DNA of 64,000 bases from Nemertoderma westbladi. Its lineage: Eukaryota > Xenacoelomorpha > Nemertodermatida > Nemertodermatidae. Within the stretch, counting starts at the first letter, position 1; each line of letters begins with the position of its first letter. The position numbers and the translations under genes are program-made. Of this stretch, positions 42,516-54,800 are shown piece by piece. The DNA lies in the NCBI GenBank assembly GCA_032718475.1, contig JAUCBJ010001588.1, positions 1-64,000 on the forward strand. The letters run 5' to 3'. The notes beneath the pieces are model-generated. The model saw only the letters and a program-made list of their open reading frames with translations. It made no database searches and was not told the DNA's origin.

Positions 42516-44443
42516 ATGTATGGATTGCATGGTGGTGCCAAAATATATTTGTTAAGCCGGCATATACAGTAGCATCTCAATGTGCAGCATCAATGCAGCA
42601 GGCCGTTTATGGGTAGATTGGGCAGGTGACAGTTAACCATATATTGGGCAAGTTACCTAGGGGTGCAGCCAGTTGCCCAATATAACACTTACCCAATAAG
42701 TTAATTGCCCACCAATTACAAATAAAACAAAACCTAAAAAGGAGTCACCTTTCCAATAAAAATACTTATATTCTTTAAACATGCGTCGTTACATGTTATT
42801 ATTATTAGATTAATCCAGGCAATACAATTAACTGAGAATGTAAGGAAATAAAAGCGGGGGTCTGGCTGGGTAGTTTTATTAATGAGGGAGAAGGGGAGGG
42901 GGGGGGGTGTTAATGTGGTTTCCGATGTAAAATATTATGGTAAATCCGAATCTGAAATCAGTTTTTCGATCATTTATTTCGTTCTAGAGTTATGATAACT
43001 TTTGTAATTTTCCCCCGAAATTTGAAAATTTGTAATTTTGATGCAGCACCACAATTGACACAAAAAAAGACAATCAAACACCCATAAATGTCGAAATATT
43101 TTGACATTTTCGAAATCGGCGCCGAAAAAATGGCCTATAGGTATCAAAACCGCAAAAAATGATCATTTTTGAAAAATTTGTACTTTTGGTGCATGTTTGC
43201 GGTAAGTTGTAATCATGAGGTAATTTAAATGTATTTTTTCTCGCGGTGGCTTTTTTGAACTTTATATATCTACAACCAATATTCGGTCTGTTTGCATAAT
43301 TATGTAGAGGAATATTCCGCGCAAAATTTTTGTTGACAGAATTTTGAAATTTTGTTTGAAAAGTTATTTAATTTAAGTAAAAGTTTTTAACCAAAATAAA
43401 GGAACTGCACTGTAACTGTAGGCTTATATCGAATTTAAATAAAATTTATTTAAATTCGATATAAGCCTACAGTTACAGTTATTATTATTGAAATTTAAAA
43501 TATCATGAGGGTAAGAAAACACTGAGGGCGGTTAAAATGAACTAAAAAATCACCCAGAGTAGTTTCACCCCCGGTTAAAATATCCTTGTGAATTCTAACC
43601 GGGGGGTGAAAATACACTGGGGAATTTTAAACGGGAAGTAAAGTTTTAGGGGGTTGGAAATGTTCGGCTACACCGCTTTCTAAATAAATTACAGTACCAA
43701 CTATTGAGCTAAACGTTCTGGTTACGTAAGTTACTCGACCGTAACTGTCGTACTGTTAGGCCAACTATCTTGTATTGAGCAATTGATTTCAAGAGATGAC
43801 TATTTATTGCGCAGAATCCAGGATCCTGGAAAGACTGTATTATTGTTGCTATGATGTAGCAGCAGGCTGTTGACTGCCGCCTGTCAGATATTTGTGGAAT
43901 GTATTGGAGCAGCTCAGGACTGTAGTACCCAGCCAATGCAGCAATGCAATGCGGCTTCCTGCACGGAATATAAGACCAATAACTGACTGGTTTGTGGGTG
44001 AAACATTCTTAGTAATAAGTTGAGAAGTTTTTAAACCTAATTAAAGTTCAATACTTATAAAATAAATAGGTTACTTCGCGTATTAATGCAGTATTTAATA
44101 ACACAAATTTGCGACGCAAAATATTAATTGCTTTGTAGTGTTTTTCGGTAGCAATTGGATAAAAACATTTCTAATTTTATACTCTAATTATTGTTTGATA
44201 TAATGTGTCTATTAATAATAATATTTTTGTAATATAATTTTTAATTATAATAATGATCTCTTTATTTGTGACTATTATTGGGGTGAAACGATTAATAAAT
44301 TGTTGGTTAAATATAATCGGCTATACATTGGATAATAATACATTATTTAGGCGATTTATTAGTTTAACTGATATCGGTATTTTGAGATAGGCGCGGCCCA
44401 TGCGTTATCAATCGTGTGAAATAATTTTGCAAACTGAAACAAT
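42516..44443. other. Intergenic region upstream of WDR47
   Basis: No coding evidence. Contains a G run (~42,895), a long perfect palindrome (43,409-43,479), a smaller inverted repeat at ~43,560-43,612 (tttcacccccggtta / taaccggggggtgaaa) and AT-rich sequence leading to the WDR47 start. No convincing TATA box. Confidence 0.5.
43409..43479. repeat. Perfect palindrome, 35-bp arms, 1-nt spacer
   Basis: The left arm 43,409-43,443 (from actgtaactgtaggcttata) is the exact reverse complement of 43,445-43,479, with the single base a at 43,444 between them. Pairing ends cleanly on both sides. Confidence 0.95.
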
Positions 44444-44709
44444 ATGTCGCCTAGTGCTGCGAGTATATCCTTGGATGAAAAGGAAATAGTGCAGCTAGTT
44501 CTAGAGTTCCTGAGAAGCAGAGCTCTACATTTATCGATGCGAAGTTTGGAACGGGAGAGCGGAGTGATTAATGGGGCCTATTCCGAAGACGTTCTGTTTC
44601 TAAGGCAACTGATACTCGATGGCCAATGGGAAGATGTGTTGGAGTTTATCGAACCGTTGGATAGTATCTCCGAGTTTAATATGCGAATGTTTAAATATAA
44701 GATCTACAG
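44444..44709 (+). CDS. WDR47: WDR47 exon 1: LisH and start of CTLH
   Basis: The ATG at 44,444 is preceded by an in-frame TGA nine bases upstream, so the start is well supported. The 88 residues include DEKEIVQLVLEFLRSRALHL, SLERESGVINGAYSEDVLFL and LILDGQWEDVLEFIEPLDS, closely matching the LisH-CTLH N-terminus of animal WDR47 (Nemitin). The exon ends AG before GTGAGT at 44,710, phase 2. WDR47 is a microtubule-associated scaffold in neurons and cilia; LisH-CTLH mediates dimerisation and binding. Just downstream gtgagtcatg is repeated three times. Confidence 0.93.
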
Positions 44710-45650
44710 GTGAGTCATGGTGAGTCATGGTGAGTCATTTCTCGGATACTAAACGACTGAATAACGGTATAATTATTAGCAATAAACGCTATAAATATAT
44801 ATATTATTACTATACACATACAAACTACAAATATATCGGCGCCACTCTACTAATGTGCACTTAATTGTACAAATAAATCAACACTAATTTTTTCTTAACA
44901 TAAATCGCTACAATCATATTGTGACGTTTTATTAAAGCTATCAAATTCCCACTACTAATATTACAATACACACTACACTGTATTACACTACAGTATTACA
45001 CTGTAATATAAAACCAATAAATGGCGGGAAATTTAAAACTTGAAGTATGTTTACTGTTTACAAAAATGTTATTACGATGGACCTACACTGTAGAGAGAGT
45101 CTCGGGCCATCCTTATTCTCCACCCAACTACGCAAATCGGGGAGTGACCAAGGCGACCTTTACTAAAGTTAGTAAAGGTCGCATTGGGCGTGACCCACTA
45201 AGTAGTAGTGGGAAGTCCCACGGACAACAGCCAACAACACTCTGTAAGCGAACCAAACACATAACGGTGGAACATGGCTAGACTAGCCTCAGGAGTGGTG
45301 CAGTCAGTCAGCGACCATCTGTCTGTTCGGCTGACAATCTGAGGGACCGACACAACAGATCGCAGGAATCTACGAAAGGCGAGAAGTCTTCCCGACATGC
45401 GATAACTGCTGGGAGAATCGCAAATTCTCTACTTCTACGAGCTTCCTTCCAACTGGGTTGCGATTAACAAATAACTCGGCGCTAATACTGTAATAATGTT
45501 GGGTTGATCTAACGATCGCACAAAGAAAGCCTTGAGACTGAGTCTGCGTTAAAAAGCATTAATACGGAATGGTAGGAATAAATCCGAATTGTTAAACTCT
45601 CAAACACAACCTGAGTAAACTTCTGTACTGTGTTCCAATATTATTTGCAG
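44710..45650 (+). other. WDR47 intron 1
   Basis: GT-AG, 941 bp, ending ttatttgcag. It contains a perfect 14-bp inverted repeat with a 2-nt spacer at 45,153-45,182 (gcgacctttactaa / ttagtaaaggtcgc). No other feature. Confidence 0.85.
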
Positions 45651-45867
45651 ACAACGTTTCCTAGAACTGATGTGTATGCGAACAGAGAACGTCAACCCAC
45701 AGACTATGGACTACACTGTCGACGAGGTTGTCTACAGTCTCAAGTTGCTCCAACCCTATTGCCAATCAGCCGACGATTACAATTACTTGTGTTTGTTACT
45801 CACCTTGTCTAGATTATCCGAACATCCTGACTTCAAACAATGGAATCCGTCGCAGGCGAGATTCAAT
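45651..45867 (+). CDS. WDR47: WDR47 exon 2: CTLH region
   Basis: 217 nt. Begins after ...tttgcag and completes the Arg codon from exon 1 (RQRFLELMCMRTENVNPQT). Continues YTVDEVVYSLKLLQPYCQSA, DDYNYLCLLLTLSRLSEHPD and FKQWNPSQARFN, parallel to the WDR47 segment following LisH-CTLH. The donor is GTTAGT at 45,868, phase 0. The reading beyond it (into the intron) loses similarity at once. Confidence 0.92.
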
Positions 45868-48800
45868 GTTAGTTCTTCATCTGTTTGTATAGCATTTCCT
45901 TTTGATATTTATATAGCATTAATTAACTAATTACAGTTAAGTTTCCAAGATTCTAATTAAGTTGATTTGTCAATAACTTATAAACCCAAACACCTAAAAC
46001 TTATAATTAAGTTTTAGTAAATCTTTAGTTGTAGTTTTACAATTCTAAAAAATATTTTTATTTTGGCCTAAAATCTGGACGGTCTGGGGTAACTGGACGC
46101 AAATCCCGCCCTGGCGCTTTAATATCCCGCCTCAATGTTAAATTCTCAATTTAGGCAAAGGAGCAGGTTACAGTGGCACGTTATTTTAACCAAAACAATA
46201 AACTAAACACAATAGAACAGGTTACAGTTTTATTTTTGAGAGTAATCAGCTGTTATTTATTATTTGCTGCTATTATATTTGCGTCAAATTTCCCCTGGAG
46301 AGGGATGAATTTTTATTGCGTCCAGTTCCTCCCCCCCCCCCCCCCCCCCCCCTATCTGAAAATCTGATTTTAAGTACATTGCAGTGTAGCTTATAAGCCA
46401 TGGCGATGTCACAACATTAAGATCTTGCACACACTCTTGCCATATGTCCTATTGTCCAGTCCATTCCTTACAGAGTTTGTCCTATTGTCCAGCCCTCCAT
46501 TCCTTACAGTGTTTGCCCTATTGTCCAGCCCTCCATTCCTTGCAATGTTTGTCCTATTGTCCAGCCCTCCATTCCTTATAGTGTTTGTCCTATTGTCCAG
46601 CCCTCCATTCCTTACAGTGTTTGTCCTATTGTCCAGTCCTCCATTCCTTACAGTGTTTGTCCTATTGTCCAGCCCTCCATTCCTTACAGTGTTTGTCCTA
46701 GTGTCCAGCCCACCATTCCTTACTGTGTTTGTCATATTGTCCAGCCCTCCATTCCTTACAGTGTTTGTCCTATTGTCCAGCCCTCCATTCCTTACAGTGT
46801 TTGTCCTATTGTCCAGCCCTCCATTCCTTACAGTGTTTGCCCTATTGTCCAGCCCTCCATTCCTTACAGTGTTTGTCCTATTGTCCAGTCCATCATTCCT
46901 TACAGTGTTTGTCCTATTGTCCAGCCCTCCATTCCTTACAGTGTTTGTCCTATTGTTCAGCCCTCCATTCCTTACAGTGTTTGTCCTATTGTCCAGCCCT
47001 CCATTCCTTACAGTGTTTGTCCTATTGTCCAGCCCTCCATTCCTTACAGTGTTTGTCCTATTGTCCAGCCCTCCATTCCTTACAGTGTTTGTCCTATTGT
47101 CCAGCCCTCCATTCCTTACAGTGTTTGTCCTATTGTCCAGCCCTCAATTCCTTACAGTGTTTGTCCTATTGTCCAGCCCACATTCCTTACAGTGTTTGTC
47201 CTATTGTCCAGCCCTCCATTCCTTACAGTGTTTGTCCTATTGTCCAGCCCTCCATTCCTTACAGTGTTTGTCCTATTGTCCAGCCCTCCATTCCTTACAG
47301 TGTTTGTCCTATTGTCCAGCCCTCCATTCCTTACAGTGTTTGTCCTATTGTCCAGCCCTCCATTCCTTACAGTGTTTGTCCTATTGTCCAGCCCTCCATT
47401 CCTTACAGTGTTTGTCCTATTGTCCACCCCTCCATTCCTTACAGTGTTTGTCCTATTGTCCAACCCTCCATTCCGTACAGTGATTGTCCTATTGTCCAGC
47501 CCACAATTCCTTACAGTGTTTGTCCTATTGTCCAGCCCTCCATTCCTTACAATGTTTGTCCTATTGTCCAGCCCTCCATTCCTTACAGTGTTTGTCCTAT
47601 TGTCCAGCCCTCCATTCCTTACAGTGTTTGTCCTATTGTCCAGCCCTCCATTCCTTACAGTGTTTGTCCTATTGTCCAGCCCTCCATTCCTTACAGTGTT
47701 TGTCCTATTGTCCAGCCCTCCATTCCTTACAGTGTTTGTCCTATTGTCCAGCCCTCCATTCCTTACAGTGTTTGTCCTATTGTCCAGCCCTCCATTCCTT
47801 ACTGTGTTTGTCATATTGTCCAGCCCTCCATTCCTTACAGTGTTTGTCCTATTGTCCAGCCCTCCATTCCTTACAGTGTTTGTCCTATTGTCCAGCCCTC
47901 CATTCCTTACAGTGTTTGCCCTATTGTCCAGCCCTCCATTCCTTACAGTGTTTGTCCTATTGTCCAGTCCATCATTCCTTACAGTGTTTGTCCTATTGTC
48001 CAGCCCTCCATTCCTTACAGTGTTTGTCCTATTGTTCAGCCCTCCATTCCTTACAGTGTTTGTCCTATTGTCCAGCCCTCCATTCCTTACAGTGTTTGTC
48101 CTATTGTCCAGCCCTCCATTCCTTACAGTGTTTGTCCTATTGTCCAGCCCTCCATTCCTTACAGTGTTTGTCCTATTGTCCAGCCCTCCATTCCTTACAG
48201 TGTTTGTCCTATTGTTCAGCCCTCTATTCCTTACAGTGTTTGTCCTATTGTCCAGCCCACAATTCCTTACAGTGTTTATCCTATTGTCCAGCCCTCCATT
48301 CCTTACAGTGTTTGTCCTATTGTCCAGCCCGCCATTCCTTACAGTGTTTGTCCTATTGTCCAGCCCTCCATTCCTTACAGTGTTTGTCCTATTGTCCAGC
48401 CCTCCATTCCTTACAGTGTTTGTCCTATTGTCCAGCCCTCCATTCCTTACAGTGTTTGTCCTATTGTCCAGCCCTCCATTCCTTACAGTGTTTGTCCTAT
48501 TGTCCAGCCCTCCATTCCTTACAGTGTTTGTCCTATTGTCCAACCCTCCATTCCTTACAGTGATTGTCCTATTGTCCAGCCCACAATTCCTTACAGTGTT
48601 TGTCCTATTGTCCAGCCCTCCATTCCTTACAATGTTTGTCCTATTGTCCAGCCCTCCATTCCTTACAGTGTTTGTCCTATTGTCCAGCCCTCCATTCCTT
48701 ACAGTGTTTGTCCTATTGTCCAGCCCTCCATTCCTTACAGTGTTTGTCCTTTTGTCCAGTCCTCCATTCCTTACAGTGTTTGTCCTATTGTCCAGCCCTC

Positions 48801-51800
48801 CATTCCTTACAGTGTTTGTCCTATTGTCCAGCCCCCCATTCCTTACTGTGTTTGTCATATTGTCCAGCCCTCCATTCCTTACAGTGTTTGTCCTATTGTC
48901 CAGCCCTCCATTCCTTACAGTGTTTGTCCTATTGTCCAGCCCTCCATTCCTTACAGTGTTTGCCCTATTGTCCAGCCCTCTATTCCTTACAGTGTTTGTC
49001 CTATTGTCCAGTCCATCATTCCTTACAGTGTTTGTCCTATTGTCCAGCCCTCCATTCCTTACAGTGTTTGTCCTATTGTTCAGCCCTCCATTCCTTACAG
49101 TGTTTGTCCTATTGTCCAGCCCTCCATTCCTTACAGTGTTTGTCCTATTGTCCAGCCCTCCATTCCTTACAGTGTTTGTCCTATTGTCCAGCCCTCCATT
49201 CCTTACAGTGTATGTCCTATTGTCCAGCCCTCCATTCCTTACAGTGTTTGTCCTATTGTCCAGCCCTCCATTCCTTACAGTGTTTGTCCTATTGTCCAGC
49301 CCTCCATTCCTTACAGTGTTTGTCCTATTGTCCAGCCCTCCATTCCTTACAGTGTTTGTCCTATTGTCCAGCCCTCCATTCCTTACAGTGTTTGTCCTAT
49401 TGTCCAGCCCTCCATTCCTTACTGTGTTTGTCATATTGTCCAGCCCTCCATTCCTTACAGTGTTTGTCCTATTGTCCAGCCCTCCATTCCTTACAGTGTT
49501 TGTCCTATTGTCCAGCCCTCCATTCCTTACAGTGTTTGCCCTATTGTCCAGCCCTCCATTCCTTACAGTGTTTGTCCTATTGTCCAGTCCATCATTCCTT
49601 ACAGTGTTTGTCCTATTGTCCAGCCCTCCATTCCTTACAGTGTTTGTCCTATTGTCCAGCCCTCCATTCCTTACAGTGTTTGTCCTATTGTCCAGCCCTC
49701 CATTCCTTACAGTGTTTGTCCTATTGTCCAGCCCTCCATTCCTTACAGTGTTTGTCCTATTGTCCAGCCCTCCATTCCTTACAGTGTTTGTCCTATTGTC
49801 CAGCCCTCCATTCCTTACAGTGTTTGTCCTATTGTTCAGCCCTCCATTCCTTACAGTGTTTGTCCTATTGTCCAGCCCACAATTCCTTACAGTGTTTGTC
49901 CTATTGTCCAGCCCTCCATTCCTTACAGTGTTTGTCCTATTGTCCAGCCCGCCATTCCTTACAGTGTTTGTCCTATTGTCCAGCCCTCCATTCCTTACAG
50001 TGTTTGTCCTATTGTCCAGCCCTCCATTCCTTACAGTGTTTGTCCTATTGTCCAGCCCTCCATTCCTTACAGTGTTTGTCCTATTGTCCAGCCCTCCATT
50101 CCTTACAGTGTTTGTCCTATTGTCCAGCCCTCCATTCCTTACAGTGTTTGTCCTATTGTCCAACCCTCCATTCCTTACAGTGATTGTCCTATTGTCCAGC
50201 CCACAATTCCTTACAGTGTTTGTCCTATTGTCCAGCCCTCCATTCCTTACAATGTTTGTCCTATTGTCCAGCCCTCCATTCCTTACAGTGTTTGTCCTAT
50301 TGTCCAGCCCTCCATTCCTTACAGTGTTTGTCCTATTGTCCAGCCCTCCATTCCTTACAGTGTTTGTCCTTTTGTCCAGTCCTCCATTCCTTACAGTGTT
50401 TGTCCTATTGTCCAGCCCTCCATTCCTTACAGTGTTTGTCCTATTGTCCAGCCCCCCATTCCTTACTGTGTTTGTCATATTGTCCAGCCCTCCATTCCTT
50501 ACAGTGTTTGTCCTATTGTCCAGCCCTCCATTCCTTACAGTGTTTGTCCTATTGTCCAGCCCTCCATTCCTTACAGTGTTTGCCCTATTGTCCAGCCCTC
50601 TATTCCTTACAGTGTTTGTCCTATTGTCCAGTCCATCATTCCTTACAGTGTTTGTCCTATTGTCCAGCCCTCCATTCCTTACAGTGTTTGTCCTATTGTT
50701 CAGCCCTCCATTCCTTACAGTGTTTGTCCTATTGTCCAGCCCTCCATTCCTTACAGTGTTTGTCCTATTGTCCAGCCCTCCATTCCTTACAGTGTTTGTC
50801 CTATTGTCCAGCCCTCCATTCCTTACAGTGTATGTCCTATTGTCCAGCCCTCCATTCCTTACAGTGTTTGTCCTATTGTCCAGTCCTCCATTCCTTACAG
50901 TGTTTGTCCTATTGTCCAGCCCTCCATTCCTTACAGTGTTTGTCCTATTGTCCAGTCCTCCATTCTTACAGTGTTTGTCCTATTGTTCAGTCCTCCATTC
51001 CTTACAGTGTTTGTCCTATTGTCCAGCCCTCCATTCCTTACTGTGTTTGTCCTATTGTCCAGCCCTCCATTCCTTACAGTGTTTGTCCTATTGTCCAGCC
51101 CTCCATTCCTTACAGTGTTTGTCCTATTGTCCAGCCCTCCATTCCTTACAGTGTTTGTCCTATTGTCCAGCCCCCCATTCCTTACAGTGTTTGTCCTATT
51201 CTCCAGCCCTCCATTCCTTACAGTGTTTGTCCTATTGTCCAGCCCTCCATTCCTTACAGTGTTTGTCCTATTGTCCAGTCCTCCATTCCTTACAGTGTTT
51301 GTCCTATTGTCCAGCCCTCCATTCCTTACAGTGTTTGTCCTATTGTCCAGCCCTCCATTCCTTACATTGTTTGTCCTATTGTCCAGCCCTCCATTCCTTA
51401 CAGTGTTTGTCCTATTGTCCAGCCCTCCATTCCTTACAGTGTTTGTCCTATTGTCCAGCCCTCCATTCCTTACTGTGTTTGTCATATTGTCCAGCCCTCC
51501 ATTCCTCACAGTGTTTGTCCTATTGTCCAGCCCTCCATTCCTTACAGTGTTTGTCCTATTGTCCAGCCCTCCATTCCTTACAGTGTTTGCCCTATTGTCC
51601 AGCCCTCCATTCCTTACAGTGTTTGTCCTATTGTCCAGTCCATCATTCCTTACAGTGTTTGTCCTATTGTCCAGCCCTCCATTCCTTACAGTGTTTGTCC
51701 TATTGTCCAGCCCTCCATTCCTTACAGTGTTTGTCCTATTGTCCAGCCCTCCATTCCTTACAGTGTTTGTCCTATTGTTCAGCCCTCCATTCCTTACAGT

Positions 51801-54800
51801 GTTTGTCCTATTGTCCAGCCCACAATTCCTTACAGTGTTTGTCCTATTGTCCAGCCCTCCATTCCTTACAGTGTTTGTCCTATTGTCCAGCCCGCCATTC
51901 CTTACAGTGTTTGTCCTATTGTCCAGCCCTCCATTCCTTACAGTGTTTGTCCTATTGTCCAGCCCTCCATTCCTTACAGTGTTTGTCCTATTGTCCAGCC
52001 CTCCATTCCTTACAGTGTTTGTCCTATTGTCCAGCCCTCCATTCCTTACAGTGTTTGTCCTATTGTCCAGCCCTCCATTCCTTACAGTGTTTGTCCTATT
52101 GTCCAACCCTCCATTCCTTACAGTGATTGTCCTATTGTCCAGCCCACAATTCCTTACAGTGTTTGTCCTATTGTCCAGCCCTCCATTCCTTACAATGTTT
52201 GTCCTATTGTCCAGCCCTCCATTCCTTACAGTGTTTGTCCTATTGTCCAGCCCTCCATTCCTTACAGTGTTTGTCCTATTGTCCAGCCCTCCATTCCTTA
52301 CAGTGTTTGTCCTTTTGTCCAGTCCTCCATTCCTTACAGTGTTTGTCCTATTGTCCAGCCCTCCATTCCTTACAGTGTTTGTCCTATTGTCCAGCCCCCC
52401 ATTCCTTACTGTGTTTGTCATATTGTCCAGCCCTCCATTCCTTACAGTGTTTGTCCTATTGTCCAGCCCTCCATTCCTTACAGTGTTTGTCCTATTGTCC
52501 AGCCCTCCATTCCTTACAGTGTTTGCCCTATTGTCCAGCCCTCTATTCCTTACAGTGTTTGTCCTATTGTCCAGTCCATCATTCCTTACAGTGTTTGTCC
52601 TATTGTCCAGCCCTCCATTCCTTACAGTGTTTGTCCTATTGTTCAGCCCTCCATTCCTTACAGTGTTTGTCCTATTGTCCAGCCCTCCATTCCTTACAGT
52701 GTTTGTCCTATTGTCCAGCCCTCCATTCCTTACAGTGTTTGTCCTTTTGTCCAGTCCTCCATTCCTTACAGTGTTTGTCCTATTGTCCAGCCCTCCATTC
52801 CTTACAGTGTTTGTCCTATTGTCCAGCCCTCCATTCCTTACAGTGTTTGTCCTATTGTCCAGTCCTCCATTCCTTACAGTGTTTGTCCTATTGTTCAGTC
52901 CTCCATTCCTTACAGTGTTTGTCCTATTGTCCAGCCCTCCATTCCTTACTGTGTTTGTCCTATTGTCCAGCCCTCCATTCCTTACAGTGTTTGTCCTATT
53001 GTCCAGCCCTCCATTCCTTACAGTGTTTGTCCTATTGTCCAGCCCTCCATTCCTTACAGTGTTTGTCCTATTGTCCAGCCCCCCATTCCTTACAGTGTTT
53101 GTCCTATTCTCCAGCCCTCCATTCCTTACAGTGTTTGTCCTATTGTCCAGCCCTCCATTCCTTACAGTGTTTGTCCTATTGTCCAGTCCTCCATTCCTTA
53201 CAGTGTTTGTCCTATTGTCCAGCCCTCCATTCCTTACAGTGTTTGTCCTATTGTCCAGCCCTCCATTCCTTACAGTGTTTGTCCTATTGTCCAGCCCTCC
53301 ATTCCTTACAGTGTTTGTCCTTTTGTCCAGCCTTCCATTCCTTACAGTGTTTGTCCTATTGTCCAGCCCTCCATTCCTTACAGTGTTTGTCCTATTGTCC
53401 AGCCCACAATTCCTTACAGTGTTTGTCCTATTGTCCAGCCCTCCATTCCTTACAGTGTTTGTCCTATTGTCCAGCCCGCCATTCCTTACAGTGTTTGTCC
53501 TATTGTCCAGCCCTCCATTCCTTACAGTGTTTGTCCTATTGTCCAGCCCTCCATTCCTTACAGTGTTTGTCCTATTGTCCAGCCCTCCATTCCTTACAGT
53601 GTTTGTCCTATTGTCCAGCCCTCCATTCCTTACAGTGTTTGTCCTATTGTCCAGCCCTCCATTCCTTACAGTGTTTGTCCTATTGTCCAACCCTCCATTC
53701 CTTACAGTGATTGTCCTATTGTCCAGCCCACAATTCCTTACAGTGTTTGTCCTATTGTCCAGCCCTCCATTCCTTACAATGTTTGTCCTATTGTCCAGCC
53801 CTCCATTCCTTACAGTGTTTGTCCTATTGTCCAGCCCTCCATTCCTTACAGTGTTTGTCCTATTGTCCAGCCCTCCATTCCTTACAGTGTTTGTCCTTTT
53901 GTCCAGTCCTCCATTCCTTACAGTGTTTGTCCTATTGTCCAGCCCTCCATTCCTTACAGTGTTTGTCCTATTGTCCAGCCCCCCATTCCTTACTGTGTTT
54001 GTCATATTGTCCAGCCCTCCATTCCTTACAGTGTTTGTCCTATTGTCCAGCCCTCCATTCCTTACAGTGTTTGTCCTATTGTCCAGCCCTCCATTCCTTA
54101 CAGTGTTTGCCCTATTGTCCAGCCCTCTATTCCTTACAGTGTTTGTCCTATTGTCCAGTCCATCATTCCTTACAGTGTTTGTCCTATTGTCCAGCCCTCC
54201 ATTCCTTACAGTGTTTGTCCTATTGTTCAGCCCTCCATTCCTTACAGTGTTTGTCCTATTGTCCAGCCCTCCATTCCTTACAGTGTTTGTCCTATTGTCC
54301 AGCCCTCCATTCCTTACAGTGTTTGTCCTATTGTCCAGCCCTCCATTCCTTACAGTGTATGTCCTATTGTCCAGCCCTCCATTCCTTACAGTGTTTGTCC
54401 TATTGTCCAGTCCTCCATTCCTTACAGTGTTTGTCATATTGTCCAGCCCTCCATTCCTTACAGTGTTTGTCCTATTGTCCAGTCCTCCATTCCTTACAGT
54501 GTTTGTCCTTTTGTCCAGTCCTCCATTCCTTACAGTGTTTGTCCTATTGTCCAGCCCTCCATTCCTTACAGTGTTTGTCCTATTGTCCAGCCCTCCATTC
54601 CTTACTGTGTTTGTCATTTGTCCAGCCCTCCATTCCTTACAGTGTTTGTCCTATTGTCCAGCCATCCATTCCTTACAGTGTTTGTCCTATTGTCCAGTCC
54701 TCCATTCCTTGCAGTGTTTGTCCTATTGTCCAGCCCTCCATTCCTTACAGTGTTTGTCCTATTAATTGTCCAGCCCTCCATTCCTTACAGTGTTTGCCCT

